Part shown: positions 26,351 to 35,527 of the stretch, piece after piece
How the letters are laid out: the number at the start of each line of letters is the position of its first letter
Numbering within the stretch: position 1 is the first letter of the stretch
Assembly (NCBI GenBank): GCA_018266255.1
Contig: JAFEAT010000011.1
Coordinates: 41,003 to 105,002 of the forward strand
Direction: 5' to 3'
Source: Cyanobacteria bacterium SZAS-4
GTDB lineage: Bacteria > Cyanobacteriota > Vampirovibrionia > Obscuribacterales > Obscuribacteraceae
DNA: 64,000 nucleotides
The notes under the pieces: generated by a model
The model's database searches: none
What the model was told of the DNA's origin: nothing
The model's input: the letters and a program-made list of their open reading frames with translations, nothing else
Translations under genes and position numbers: made by a program

Positions 26351-27165
26351 AATTGTTTCCAGTACGCGCTGTTGTCAACTTGCGGTGTTGCCTGTTGTGT
26401 GTCGGGTTGTGAGTCTGGCGGCGACTGGATGACTGGCGTCGTGTTCTCGATTGGCGTGGTCTTATCGATCTGTGCCGGCTGCTTGTCTGAAGGTCCCGGG
26501 TTTTGACCAACTCCAGCTGGGGGTGCCTCTTTCGGTGCCGCCAATTCAAATAGCTTGTCTAAGTCTGGCTTTTCTCCATAACCTTCGTTTGGCCAGCGTC
26601 CGTGCGTGGTCGACCGAACCAGTGGGAAAGCAAATGCGCCGAGCGGCATGCCCAGCATTTTGTTCTGCATATTCCATCCGTAGGCGACTGTTTTACCTGT
26701 TCCGTAGCCAAGTCCGAATCCCAAGAGTCCCTCTAACATCTGTTTGCCGAAAGAATCATTCGGATGCATTGTGTCTAGAGCAGTCGTAACTCCAGTTGCG
26801 AGGAACGACCACTTCTGTCCGACGGCTGCCACAGCCATTCTACTTATGTTACTGACTAAGCCTTGTGTGCTGTCTCTCCAGCCGAGTGCCTCTTGATCAG
26901 CTTTTACATCTTTGAGCACTTGTTCGCGAGAGAGCGAGCCAGCTTTCTCTGACTCGGTTTTGTAATCGAGTTCGAGCTTTGTCAGTTCGTCTGAGGCGCC
27001 GTTGTGAATCCAGGTGAGAGCCTTTTCTAAGTAGCTTGCGTTAGTGTCATGCTGGCGGTGATAGTCGATTTCCTTTTGAAGCGCTTGCAGTGTCAGCGAT
27101 TGCTCTGAAGTCGCTGGCAGTCCGAGATTTGACGGCGCTTCCTTTATAGAATCTTTTTCCACCAT
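26335..27165 (-). CDS. Hypothetical protein with Gly-rich hydrophobic core
   Basis: 276 aa from ATG 27165, which has AGAGGT six bases upstream; a longer frame exists but lacks a ribosome site. The N-terminal part is helical (LTLQALQKEIDYHRQHDTN), the middle is hydrophobic and glycine-rich (LLGFGLGYGTGKTVAYGW), and the tail is a Pro/Gln/Thr low-complexity region. Similar glycine-zipper cores occur in the N-terminal part of the protein at 56342. Function unknown. Confidence 0.6.
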   Translation of the reverse strand: MVEKDSIKEAPSNLGLPATSEQSLTLQALQKEIDYHRQHDTNASYLEKALTWIHNGASDELTKLELDYKTESEKAGSLSREQVLKDVKADQEALGWRDSTQGLVSNISRMAVAAVGQKWSFLATGVTTALDTMHPNDSFGKQMLEGLLGFGLGYGTGKTVAYGWNMQNKMLGMPLGAFAFPLVRSTTHGRWPNEGYGEKPDLDKLFELAAPKEAPPAGVGQNPGPSDKQPAQIDKTTPIENTTPVIQSPPDSQPDTQQATPQVDNSAYWKQFQSKV

Positions 27166-27323
27166 TGCGGGACCTCTTAGTATCGTGGCTGCAGAGTAAC
27201 AAGCGCACATAACAGGGAGATAACACTGAGAGGTAAAGAAAAGCTTGGCGTGCGCCCCATATTGGGCTCCGATGGTATAGCATTTCCTCTTCGTTGGCTG
27301 CCGACCTGGAATCGAGGGGAATG

Positions 27324-28313
27324 ATGAGCGTTAAGACAGAAAAATCAACAAGCGTGAAAGCTTTTATCACTAGGCACTTTCGCCACTTCAACGCGGCTGT
27401 TGTCGTAGATGCTGCGGAAGCGTATGTCAAACACTTGCAGAGTGGTGGCAAGATGTTTGTCACTCTGGCAGGCGCTACAAGCACTGCGGAGTTGGGCTTG
27501 TCTCTCGCTGAGATGATCAGACAAGACAAAATTCACGGCATTTGCTGCACCGGTGCCAACCTCGAGGAAGACATCTTCAACCTCGTTGCACACAACAATT
27601 ACGTGCGCTTGCCGAACTATCGCCATCTGTCGTCAGAAGAGGAAGTGGCGCTTGCTGACAAAGGTTTGAACCGCGTCACCGACACCTGCATTCCTGAAGA
27701 TGAAGCGATTCGCAAAATTGAAAAGGAAGTTTTGCAACTTTGGAAAGCTGCTGATGAAAAAGGCGAATCGTATTTCCCATACGAATTCATGTACCAGTTG
27801 ATCAACAAGAAGATGATCGAAAAGCACTATCAAATCGATCCGAAAGATTCGTGGTTGATTGCTGCTGCTGAGAAGAATTTGCCAATCTGGACACCAGGCT
27901 GGGAAGACTCAACCCTAGGAAACATCTTTGTTTCGCACGTTATTCGCAAAGACATCAAAAACATTCACACAGTGCGCAGCGGGCTTGAGTCGATGGCGAC
28001 ACTTGCTGATTGGTACAAGGCTACTGCGCCAAATTCTCCAGTCGGATTCTTCCAATTGGGTGGTGGCATCGCCGGTGATTTTCCAATTTGCGTAGTGCCG
28101 ATGATTCGCCAGGACCTCGAAGAAGAATGTCCGTTCTGGGGCTACTTCTGTCAGATCTCTGATAGTACAACGTCGTACGGGTCATACAGCGGTGCTGTTC
28201 CGAACGAAAAGATCACCTGGGGTAAGTTGGATCTCGATACGCCAAGATTCGTAATCGAGTCTGACTTTACGATTGTTGCTCCGCTAGTTTTCGCTTACGT
28301 CTTAGACTGGTAA
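27324..28313 (+). CDS. Deoxyhypusine synthase-like protein
   Basis: 329 aa from ATG 27324 (an adjacent ATG at 27321 is too close to the GAGGGG site). Family blocks: FVTLAGATSTAELG, HGICCTGANLEEDIFN, LPIWTPGWEDSTLGN, FQLGGGIAGDFPI and the C-terminal WGK with Lys301, matching the lysine that forms the aminobutyl intermediate. In eukaryotes the enzyme moves a butylamine group from spermidine to eIF5A; bacteria lack eIF5A and bacterial homologues are thought to make homospermidine or similar products. NAD-dependent and cytosolic. Confidence 0.85.
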   Translation: MSVKTEKSTSVKAFITRHFRHFNAAVVVDAAEAYVKHLQSGGKMFVTLAGATSTAELGLSLAEMIRQDKIHGICCTGANLEEDIFNLVAHNNYVRLPNYRHLSSEEEVALADKGLNRVTDTCIPEDEAIRKIEKEVLQLWKAADEKGESYFPYEFMYQLINKKMIEKHYQIDPKDSWLIAAAEKNLPIWTPGWEDSTLGNIFVSHVIRKDIKNIHTVRSGLESMATLADWYKATAPNSPVGFFQLGGGIAGDFPICVVPMIRQDLEEECPFWGYFCQISDSTTSYGSYSGAVPNEKITWGKLDLDTPRFVIESDFTIVAPLVFAYVLDW

Positions 28314-28332
28314 AATTCAACATCCTGCTTGC

Positions 28333-28368
28333 AAAAGGGTGCACCATATTTGGTGCATCCTTTTCTTT
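28333..28368 (+). terminator. Rho-independent terminator
   Basis: AAAAGGGTGCACCA (28333-28346) pairs with TGGTGCATCCTTTT (28351-28364) with one wobble and a four-base loop; T-rich sequence follows. It begins 19 bases after the stop at 28313. Confidence 0.8.
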
Positions 28369-28476
28369 GAGTAAGTGCGCTTTAGTAAAAGCTTCGCAGC
28401 AAATGAATAGATCTTCCATTTTCACTTGACTATTTCTGTGGTAAAATGAAAACCGTTTCCGTTTAAGTAGTGTGAA

Positions 28477-29043
28477 ATGTCAGCAAAAGCCGGAGCCACC
28501 TTGGAAAAAGTGACCAGGGAAGTGAACGAACACAGCCACGAGCACGGGCATGAGCATGTGCATGGGGCGGCGTGTGCGCATGAAAACCTCGTCCACTCGC
28601 ACGGGGGCGGACATGTCGAGCCAAACAGCCCCGAGCACTTCGAAGAACATACAAGTCGCCAAACCATCGTCTCTATGGACGCTTTAGGGATCTTTGCTTC
28701 GACGCTTTGTCTCATCCACTGTCTCGCTATGCCTTTCGTCGTGGCATTTCTGCCCCTTTTGGGACTGCAGTTTTTAGAAGGTCATGCCGCTCACCAAGCC
28801 CTGGCAGGCTTTGTAGTCGCATTCGGTTTGTTGGCCATTCTGCCTGGATACATGAAACATCGCAAGCCGGCTGTATTGGCTGGGCTTATTGTTGGCTTGA
28901 CGCTGGTGCTGTCAGCGACCTTTGGTTACGTTGTTGGCTTGAGTGAAGCCGCCGAGCTGCCTCTCATCACCGTGGGTAACCTGGTGCTCGTCGTTAGCCA
29001 TCTGTTCAACCGCAAGCTCTGTAAGTGCGACCACGGACACTAA
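28477..29043 (+). CDS. MerC-domain membrane protein with His-rich N-terminus
   Basis: 188 aa. Residues about 18-60 contain many His (EHSHEHGHEHVHGAACAHEN) in a flexible cytosolic or periplasmic metal-binding region. DALGIFASTLCLIHCLAMPF then starts a four-helix MerC domain with the Cys pair CLIHC; the C-terminus CKCDHGH adds further ligands. MerC proteins move Hg(II) or other soft metals; the His-rich region suggests Zn, Ni or Co. No mer operon is nearby. Confidence 0.8.
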   Translation: MSAKAGATLEKVTREVNEHSHEHGHEHVHGAACAHENLVHSHGGGHVEPNSPEHFEEHTSRQTIVSMDALGIFASTLCLIHCLAMPFVVAFLPLLGLQFLEGHAAHQALAGFVVAFGLLAILPGYMKHRKPAVLAGLIVGLTLVLSATFGYVVGLSEAAELPLITVGNLVLVVSHLFNRKLCKCDHGH

Positions 29044-29090
29044 TTGAGCGTCGCCGCAAGACGAATCAGCTTACTGCATTGATTTTGCTG

Positions 29091-30125
29091 TTAACGGTTT
29101 GAAACTTTCGGCTGTGCTGCTGGTTGAATTGCCAGATAGAGCAGATTGAACGGAATTGCATGTCCAAAGAAAGTCGGGTCGTCATCAGTGTAATCGATGG
29201 TTTCGATGCCATCAATCTTCGGCTGTTCTTTGTGTCTGAAGGCGCCGTTCATCATGCCGAGTCTGATGCCACCATGAATCATTTTCGACAGCAATAAGCG
29301 ATAGTCTCGATATGAGGCGAAGATGCGCGTGTCGTTCGAGCACTTCACGAACAGGTCAGAATATTTTTTGAACACTTCTGCGTCGATGTCTGGTGAGCAC
29401 AAGAAGACGTGATCGAATTTTTCGGGCACGTCCACACCGGAAGCTTTCGCTTGTTGCAGAGACCAGCACAGCATGCGGCATCCCATGCTATGTCCGACTA
29501 GAATGATGTTTTCTTTTCCGTAGCGCTTTCCGAGATCTTGCAAGATTTCAGTCAGCTTGAACGACGCCCACTCTGCCATATTTTCGTCTACAGCGTAAGT
29601 GAGTGGATTTCGTCGCGATGGCCATGAATACATGATCACTGGAAGTTTCAGCTCGCCAGAAAGTCTAGCTGCAACGCGACTCGACACATCGATGTTCATG
29701 TCGTATCCGTGCACATAAACTACGATCTTCTTTGTTTGTCGCAGCTTCTGTGTGTTTGCGACTTGTTCGAAAAAATTGTCAGCTGGAACATCGACAGTTT
29801 TTGATTCGTTGTCGTATTTGATTTTCTGCGACTTCGTCGACTGCATCGTGATTTCGCGCGAACCATAACTCACTTCTTCCGAGTGATCGTTTGTGTATTG
29901 AGGGCTTTTGCCCGTCGATTTTTGTCGATTGGTGATGTAAAAAACTGGTACTGTCACTGGTGTCTCAGGCAAGCGGGTAAATGCAACCGAATTCATTGGA
30001 ACCGGGAGTGGATCTGCATTTACGCCAGTTGCTGCAAGTGTTGATACAAGCAAAAACGAACACGCAATGCTGCCCACAATTTTCATCGTGCCGGCCAACT
30101 TCTTACTTAGCATTGTCACTCGCAT
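29091..30125 (-). CDS. Secreted alpha/beta hydrolase, DUF900 family
   Basis: 344 aa; later ATGs at residues 5 and 14 are also possible starts. A signal peptide precedes the hydrolase: VVYVHGYDMNIDVS (oxyanion region), MYSWPSRRNPLTY, and nucleophile elbow LVGHSMGCRM with its Ser. DUF900 proteins are periplasmic or surface esterase-like enzymes of unknown substrate. It converges on the MerC gene. Confidence 0.8.
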   Translation of the reverse strand: MRVTMLSKKLAGTMKIVGSIACSFLLVSTLAATGVNADPLPVPMNSVAFTRLPETPVTVPVFYITNRQKSTGKSPQYTNDHSEEVSYGSREITMQSTKSQKIKYDNESKTVDVPADNFFEQVANTQKLRQTKKIVVYVHGYDMNIDVSSRVAARLSGELKLPVIMYSWPSRRNPLTYAVDENMAEWASFKLTEILQDLGKRYGKENIILVGHSMGCRMLCWSLQQAKASGVDVPEKFDHVFLCSPDIDAEVFKKYSDLFVKCSNDTRIFASYRDYRLLLSKMIHGGIRLGMMNGAFRHKEQPKIDGIETIDYTDDDPTFFGHAIPFNLLYLAIQPAAQPKVSNR

Positions 30126-30512
30126 TCATCATCAGGTCTTTCGCATCAAAACAGTTCATCAACTGTGTTCTTTCTAGGCTCGAATCGCAACGGACAATCC
30201 GCAATAGCTCTCAGGCTATTAAATCATAATAATCAGCTCTGCCGTAAATCCTAGTGATTCCTCATAAGGATAACTGCCGCGCTGCTTGGTGTCACTTGAC
30301 AGCTAATTAAGGTTAGCTGATGTTCGCCGTGGGCGGCGTTGACGTTGCCACAACGTTCGCCCAGCCAATATATACACTGCAACTTGTGCAAATTTAGTGG
30401 AGTTTGAATGTAAAACTTGGAAGTCGTCTGTACATGCGTCAAGCCAAGGCTTGTGCACGAATGGAAAACCGCCAAAGTTCATCGGTAACTTTGCTTAAAA
30501 GTTGAATCCAGG
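30126..30512. other. Intergenic region, 387 bases
   Basis: Upstream of the DUF900 gene. It holds a minus-strand open frame (30251-30475) with no ribosome site and no protein-like character, and GC-rich short inverted repeats around 30325-30360. Nothing firm. Confidence 0.35.
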
Positions 30513-31169
30513 CTAATAGTAGAGGTTGCCCCAGATCGCCTCGAGCGAATTCATCTGGCGGGTCAATTGTTGCTTTTCTTTGCGGTCAGGCGTGCAGTAT
30601 GACTGCCAATAAAGCTCCCACCATTGTGAGTAGGCTTCCTTCTTGCCGTTGCTCGCTTCCTTCTGCAGAATTTCGTCGCCGATTACGAACAGTTTGGGCA
30701 TACAGACATTGCCGTCGCATTCGTAGTTCGAGAAGTCTTCGCCGCGGGTGTCTGGACCGCGCTCGATCCAGACCTTCTGAATATGTTTTTTTGTGAGCGG
30801 ATGAAGTTGATTTAGTTCGATCGAGAAGCGATCGTCGTCGCGCCGCAATCCATGCGGATGTATCTCGATCGTGCCGTCGTCTGGAATGCGTTGTTTGGTC
30901 TCGATTGGTTTGTTTGCGCCGTCGTAGATGATTACGTAGGCTGGATAAGACGTGAGCAGCTTGTCGAAGAGCGCTTGTTTGATGCGCATCCAGAGCCGCG
31001 TTGTAAGAGTAAGTTGTCCGTCGGTCGAAGCCGACACTGCGGTCGAGACCGTTTTCAAACTGTTAACCAGGGAGTGAAGCGTGAATGCTTCATTATTGCC
31101 AATCGTGCTTTTGTAAAATTCGTAGGCTTGGTCTAGTGCGACGCGCTCGCGTCGATCTGAACGTCCCAT
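30513..31169 (-). CDS. Hypothetical cytosolic protein
   Basis: 218 aa, ATG with GAGGGA upstream. No signal peptide or membrane span. Mixed alpha/beta composition with YPAYVIIYDGANKPIE and LFVIGDEILQKE; Trp- and Tyr-rich C-terminus. No family recognised. It stands alone between the DUF900 and TPR genes. Confidence 0.6.
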   Translation of the reverse strand: MGRSDRRERVALDQAYEFYKSTIGNNEAFTLHSLVNSLKTVSTAVSASTDGQLTLTTRLWMRIKQALFDKLLTSYPAYVIIYDGANKPIETKQRIPDDGTIEIHPHGLRRDDDRFSIELNQLHPLTKKHIQKVWIERGPDTRGEDFSNYECDGNVCMPKLFVIGDEILQKEASNGKKEAYSQWWELYWQSYCTPDRKEKQQLTRQMNSLEAIWGNLYY

Positions 31170-31265
31170 AGTCTGTTTCCCTCGCTTCCAGGTCTTCCAT
31201 TCGGAGATATACCCCTGATGAGTGACAGATAAGCGTTTGGGAGCTTAAATTGACCGAGTGGTCGC

Positions 31266-32717
31266 CTAACGGGGTGGGAATTCGAATTCGAAGGTTGCCT
31301 GGCCCACTGGCAGGTCGATTATTCCGTTTTTGAAATTTGGCACGTCGTAATAGAGCGACCCTTCCAATGTTTGTCCTGGTGCGATCGTGGTTGCACCGAG
31401 GCTGCTGTTGCGAATATTTTCTGCAGTGCGTTGTGATGATTCGGTCACGTCAGCGGCTTTCTGCAAAGCGCGTGCTTGCGCTGCATAGTCAGGAATCTGT
31501 GTGTTCATGATGGACATGTTGCTGTTGTTCCGTCTGTTGTTCCAGAACGGCACATTGTTCCCGCCCCATCCGCCTCCGCCCCAGTAACCTCCACCCCAGT
31601 AGCCGCCGCCGCCGTTGAAGGCTGGTCCAATCGCAGTCGTCGTCAGTGTCTGAGTTGCATTTTCGCCCCAGAAGCGAATCCACTTCGCTTTTTTGTCGCC
31701 TGATTTTTCGACATCTGCTGCTAGTTTTGTGGGGTCGATCAAATGAGCCCAATAGATTTTCGGTTTCAACGTAACGAGCTGTGGAGGCTGTGGCAGGAAC
31801 TGAATCGGCTTGTCTGTATCATTGCGAACTTTCACATTTATCTGCGCATATTTTGCGAACGATGATGATTTAGATACGATAGCAGCGCCGACAGTGACAC
31901 CATTGGCGGTGGTGATTTCTAATTGATCGCCATCGACGAATTTGCGCAAACAGTTTGGTGAACCTTCAATAAATCTGAATAGCACTTTGTCCCAATAGGG
32001 CTGCGGAGTGTAGTTTTGACCGACTGCGTTGCGGCTTAGCTTCGATTGCAGCGATGATTGAAAGCACTCAAGTGCTTTATCCTTGTGACCTTGTTTTCTA
32101 TAAATAATTCCGAGTTGATCGTTGAGGTTTGCAGCCATCAAACTGTCGGGACCATATTTCGCAACCTGCACAGCAAGCGCTTGGCTCGCAATTTTTTGTG
32201 CCTCATCCAACTGTCCTGTCCTGTCTAACAGATTGACGAGGTGAATTGCTGCGCCGATGTATGCAGCCGGATCGTTGCTTGCATTCGATTGCTGGATGGA
32301 AAGACAGTCAGTCGATGCATCGACTGCTTTATCCATCTTCCCCTGTGTTTGATAGAGATAAGAGAAATCGTCCAACAATCGCGCTTTCAGTGTGATATTT
32401 GCGTTTTTCAACAATGATTTCGCTTTGTCGAATTCTTTGCCAGCTTCAGAGAGTGAGCCCTGCCAGAGCAACGCCTCACCCAGTCCCAATCTTAAGTAAC
32501 CTTCGTCTTCGCCTGATCTTTTGCTGTTAGCTAGAGCCGTTGTGAAAACTTGTTGTGCTCTTTCGTAGTCCTGCGTTTGCAGCGCATTCTCGCCATCTGC
32601 ATTCGATATTGTATTTGTTCCAGATGCGGTGCCAGCAGTGATATTGGTCGCGATTGTGACTGGTTGCAGCAGACCGAAAGTAAGTACCACCATCGGCAGC
32701 AAAGCAGACAAACGCAT
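31266..32717 (-). CDS. Secreted TPR protein with glycine/tryptophan-rich segment
   Basis: 483 aa. Signal peptide (MRLSALLPMVVLTFGLLQPV). Four or more TPR units from about residue 45 to 230 (ALQTQDYERAQQVFTTAL, LRLGLGEALLWQGSLSEA, YLYQTQGKMDKAVDAS, IYRKQGHKDKALECFQSSL). The C-terminal half is beta-rich and holds a Gly/Trp/Tyr repeat (GGGGYWGGGYWGGGGWGG), then an end domain that may bind a partner. GAGGT serves as ribosome site. Envelope scaffold by inference. Confidence 0.7.
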   Translation of the reverse strand: MRLSALLPMVVLTFGLLQPVTIATNITAGTASGTNTISNADGENALQTQDYERAQQVFTTALANSKRSGEDEGYLRLGLGEALLWQGSLSEAGKEFDKAKSLLKNANITLKARLLDDFSYLYQTQGKMDKAVDASTDCLSIQQSNASNDPAAYIGAAIHLVNLLDRTGQLDEAQKIASQALAVQVAKYGPDSLMAANLNDQLGIIYRKQGHKDKALECFQSSLQSKLSRNAVGQNYTPQPYWDKVLFRFIEGSPNCLRKFVDGDQLEITTANGVTVGAAIVSKSSSFAKYAQINVKVRNDTDKPIQFLPQPPQLVTLKPKIYWAHLIDPTKLAADVEKSGDKKAKWIRFWGENATQTLTTTAIGPAFNGGGGYWGGGYWGGGGWGGNNVPFWNNRRNNSNMSIMNTQIPDYAAQARALQKAADVTESSQRTAENIRNSSLGATTIAPGQTLEGSLYYDVPNFKNGIIDLPVGQATFEFEFPPR

Positions 32718-32825
32718 GTGGAGACCTCAGATTAGGAACGCCCTTTTGCCCACAGTCTGATCACAGATTCGAACACTGCAAAACTCAAACAATCGAGCGG
32801 CTACTAAACAATAACCTTTTTGCGC

Positions 32826-33605
32826 CTAATCTTCCAACATGTCGAAGCCGTATTGCTCCGATGATGTCAATTCTGGCGGCAATATACTTGCTTCTACGTT
32901 TGCGTCGGGTTCGTTGCGAAGCAGTTCCATGACGAATTTTTGGTCGCGTATCAATTCTTGGTCTTCGACATAAAGTGCGCCTGTAAAAACGCCTTGATGG
33001 ATCAAGCATAAACAAGTGGCAAAACTCTGAGGCAGACTGATTGCAAGACATGCAGTCTGCTCACGATTCTTGAGCCATCCGCAGATATAGTCGACGTATT
33101 CTGCTGCGTCCAGATCATCTGTTCTGAATATCGGATAACCCAGAAACAGAGCCGACATTGGCAGCACTGTGTTCTCATGCAGCGGATATATTTTGACAGT
33201 GCTATTTGGGAATTCCAAGTCGCGCACCACTAACTTGATCGCCTCTTCAGTCGGCTGTGTGAGCGGCATCGTCTTGGTTGTGTAGATGCAACCAACAGCT
33301 TTTCCTTGATAAAGCAACAGTGCTGAACGCGTCTTGTGCGCGTTGTTAGATGCGATAACGCAACCGGTCAATTCGCTCGAAATCCACTCTTGCACCAGTT
33401 GCTTCGACTGTTTATCGCCGGTTTGAACAATTTTGAAATTGTTTCCGATCGGCGGTGGCAACAAATCTGTCGCGCGTTTGAAATGGAAATTGCGTTCAAC
33501 GGGCGACATATCGATGCCGCCCGCATTTGCGTCGTCTTCAGTTGCTACGTCCGAAGAAGTTGGGAGAAACGAAATTTCGTCATCTTCAGTAGGATTTGTC
33601 GGCAT
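32826..33605 (-). CDS. Hypothetical protein downstream of EF-hand gene
   Basis: 259 aa. Acidic disordered N-terminus, then an alpha/beta region with SALLLYQGKAVGCIYTTK, and CLCLIHQGVFTGALYVEDQ, two similar strand-turn-strand blocks. No signal peptide. Starts 18 bases after the EF-hand gene, so the two form an operon. No family recognised. Confidence 0.6.
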   Translation of the reverse strand: MPTNPTEDDEISFLPTSSDVATEDDANAGGIDMSPVERNFHFKRATDLLPPPIGNNFKIVQTGDKQSKQLVQEWISSELTGCVIASNNAHKTRSALLLYQGKAVGCIYTTKTMPLTQPTEEAIKLVVRDLEFPNSTVKIYPLHENTVLPMSALFLGYPIFRTDDLDAAEYVDYICGWLKNREQTACLAISLPQSFATCLCLIHQGVFTGALYVEDQELIRDQKFVMELLRNEPDANVEASILPPELTSSEQYGFDMLED

Positions 33606-33623
33606 TGCCTCGAGGTCCGCAGA

Positions 33624-34010
33624 TCAAGTGAGCTGGCTAATGACCAACCTGAAATAGAATTCTATGTCTAAACGCGAAATGCCATTCTTCGCTTCGCCGC
33701 CTTCTGAGCACGCTTTCTCGATGTCATCGTGATTGTTGATCAGAAACGAGATGAAAGACTTTTCGCGCATTGGAACATTGGGATCGTTCAAGCTGGCGGC
33801 AAGTTCATCCATTTCGATGAAACCGTTCTTGTTGGAATCGAGCCTATCGAACGCGTCATACGCATACTGCTTGATTTCTTCGATGCTTCGTTGCACTGGC
33901 GACACTTTCTTTTGCGCCGCTGCACCTGGCTCTGGACCAGCGGGAGTGCGGCTGAACCACGCATTGTCGAAGCTCGGGTCGTTCTTGGCTATTGTTTGTT
34001 CGTCAGCCAC
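33624..34010 (-). CDS. EF-hand calcium-binding protein
   Basis: 128 aa from GTG 34010, which has an AGGA site at a good distance; an upstream TTG extends the frame but without support. The loop DSNKNGFIEMDE matches a canonical EF-hand: acidic or polar residues at 1, 3 and 5, Gly at 6, and Glu at 12. A second, degenerate loop near KNGISRLDIE follows. Ca2+ binding is likely. A second EF-hand protein is encoded at 52601. Confidence 0.75.
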   Translation of the reverse strand: MADEQTIAKNDPSFDNAWFSRTPAGPEPGAAAQKKVSPVQRSIEEIKQYAYDAFDRLDSNKNGFIEMDELAASLNDPNVPMREKSFISFLINNHDDIEKACSEGGEAKNGISRLDIEFYFRLVISQLT

Positions 34011-34121
34011 GTTATATTCCTCGCAAAGTCCTGATACTGCCTTATGCCCACCCTGCGACAATAAGACGCGTGGAGCCGATTTTTTGTCTTATCGGTCGTA
34101 GAGTTCGACCCTGTGGTGATT

Positions 34122-34847
34122 ATGGCAGTTGAAACGTTGCAAACGCTGGAGTTTTTGGCGCCTTACACCGCTTCTTCCGCCGTTCGACTGCTTGAAGTCG
34201 GATGCGGAAGGGGCGAACTGGCGATGCTTTTGAGCCCCCGCGTCAAGATGACCGCAATTGACAGATCGGAATCAGCGATTCTCGCCGCCATGCAGATTGG
34301 CGTGGAAGCGCATCTGGTGGACTTCTTCGACTTCCCAGAAGAGCAATTCGATGTCGTTCTGTTCACTCGCTCTTTGCACCATATAAGTCCGCTGGGCGAG
34401 GCTGTGGCGAAAGCAGCGAGGATGGTTGCACCCGGTGGCCGGCTGATAATCGAAGATTTCGCTGCTGAAAAAGCCGATCAAGCCACAGTCGAGTGGTATT
34501 TCCGCACTCGCGACGAATTGATTTCCAGTGGTTTGTCGTCGCCTCAATCTTGCATGCATCATCAAATCGATGAATCGACCGAGCCCCTGAACTGGTGGCG
34601 TCAGCATCACTTCGGCAAGCATCATGTGGCTACATCAGAGGAGATGCGCGCCGTCATTGGCGAGCATTTCGAAATCGAGAAGGAATCTTTCGTTCCCTAC
34701 ATGTATAGGTATCTCGTCGCGGGTTTGTTGTCAGGAGTGGATGCGAGCGAAATCGAATGGGCTGTCTATGGCAATGAAGCTGAACTGTGCGAGCTCGGGG
34801 AGATTTGCCGAATCGGCTACAGATTAGTTGCTACTAAGAAAGCGTAG
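34122..34847 (+). CDS. Class I SAM-dependent methyltransferase
   Basis: 241 aa from ATG 34122 (a GTG three codons earlier is also possible). Motif I LLEVGCGRGELA binds S-adenosylmethionine; AIDRSES is the acidic end of strand 2, and FTRSLHHISP follows strand 4 with two histidines. Small-molecule methyltransferase of the UbiE/Methyltransf_11 type by shape. Substrate unknown. Confidence 0.8.
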   Translation: MAVETLQTLEFLAPYTASSAVRLLEVGCGRGELAMLLSPRVKMTAIDRSESAILAAMQIGVEAHLVDFFDFPEEQFDVVLFTRSLHHISPLGEAVAKAARMVAPGGRLIIEDFAAEKADQATVEWYFRTRDELISSGLSSPQSCMHHQIDESTEPLNWWRQHHFGKHHVATSEEMRAVIGEHFEIEKESFVPYMYRYLVAGLLSGVDASEIEWAVYGNEAELCELGEICRIGYRLVATKKA

Positions 34848-34913
34848 TCGACTCCTAATAAAACAAACGCCTCCGTTATGAATTCATTGGAAGTGAGTTT
34901 TCTTGGAGGATAT

Positions 34914-35318
34914 ATGACCAGTCAGCGTGTTCAAAATGTAGTGGATGCTTCATGTGGGTTTATGTGCGGCTTTTTCTTCATGGCATTTGCGACTCTGAAA
35001 GGTCATTTGTCTGACGCTTGTTTTGTCGGCAGCCTGAGCGCTCTTTCGTTGAGCTTTGGTTTCAGCTTGATTCAACATTTGCGTAGAATGCCTGCTCAAG
35101 ACAAAAAATTCAGTTTCTGTATCGGAGCCTTTGTGCCGCTGTCATCGCTGCTTCTCTACTGTTTCTTGATGGCTGTGTCTTCGTTCAATCCTGAGCCGAA
35201 GCCAACATGGATGCTTGCTGCTTTAGCGATATCACTCGGAATCGTTGCAACCCGCGCTGGTGTTGCAGTTGCTCCATCGCTTGCAACTTCGATTGAACGT
35301 AGTCTGCTGCGTCGCTAA
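34914..35318 (+). CDS. Four-span membrane protein
   Basis: 134 aa from ATG 34914, five bases after GGAGG; an earlier ATG at 34878 is not supported by a ribosome site. About four membrane helices (CGFMCGFFFMAFATL, FVGSLSALSLSFGFSLI, PLSSLLLYCFLMAV, MLAALAISLGIVATRAGVAV). Basic C-terminus. No family recognised. Confidence 0.65.
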   Translation: MTSQRVQNVVDASCGFMCGFFFMAFATLKGHLSDACFVGSLSALSLSFGFSLIQHLRRMPAQDKKFSFCIGAFVPLSSLLLYCFLMAVSSFNPEPKPTWMLAALAISLGIVATRAGVAVAPSLATSIERSLLRR

Positions 35319-35348
35319 TAACTAAGTTTTACCTTTATCGCGAATGAG

Positions 35349-35387
35349 CCGCGCTCCCAGTTTTCACTGAGGGCGCGGTTTCGTATT
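35349..35387 (+). terminator. Hairpin terminator
   Basis: CCGCGCTC (35349-35356) pairs with GGGCGCGG (35371-35378) with one wobble; TTTCGTATTT follows. Confidence 0.65.
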
Positions 35388-35527
35388 TGATTGCACCGCA
35401 GATAATGCCAATGCCAATCAATCGTAAATCAATCGCCGAAGTGTGTTTCCGCTGAAATTTAGTACTGGACTAAAGGTATATACTTTTTGTAGACTATGGC
35501 CAGATCACGTTCGAGAAGATCGCACCG

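Noticed and set aside
30251..30475. Minus-strand 74-residue frame
   Set aside because: No ribosome site, no hydrophobic or domain pattern, and it fills an otherwise empty upstream region.
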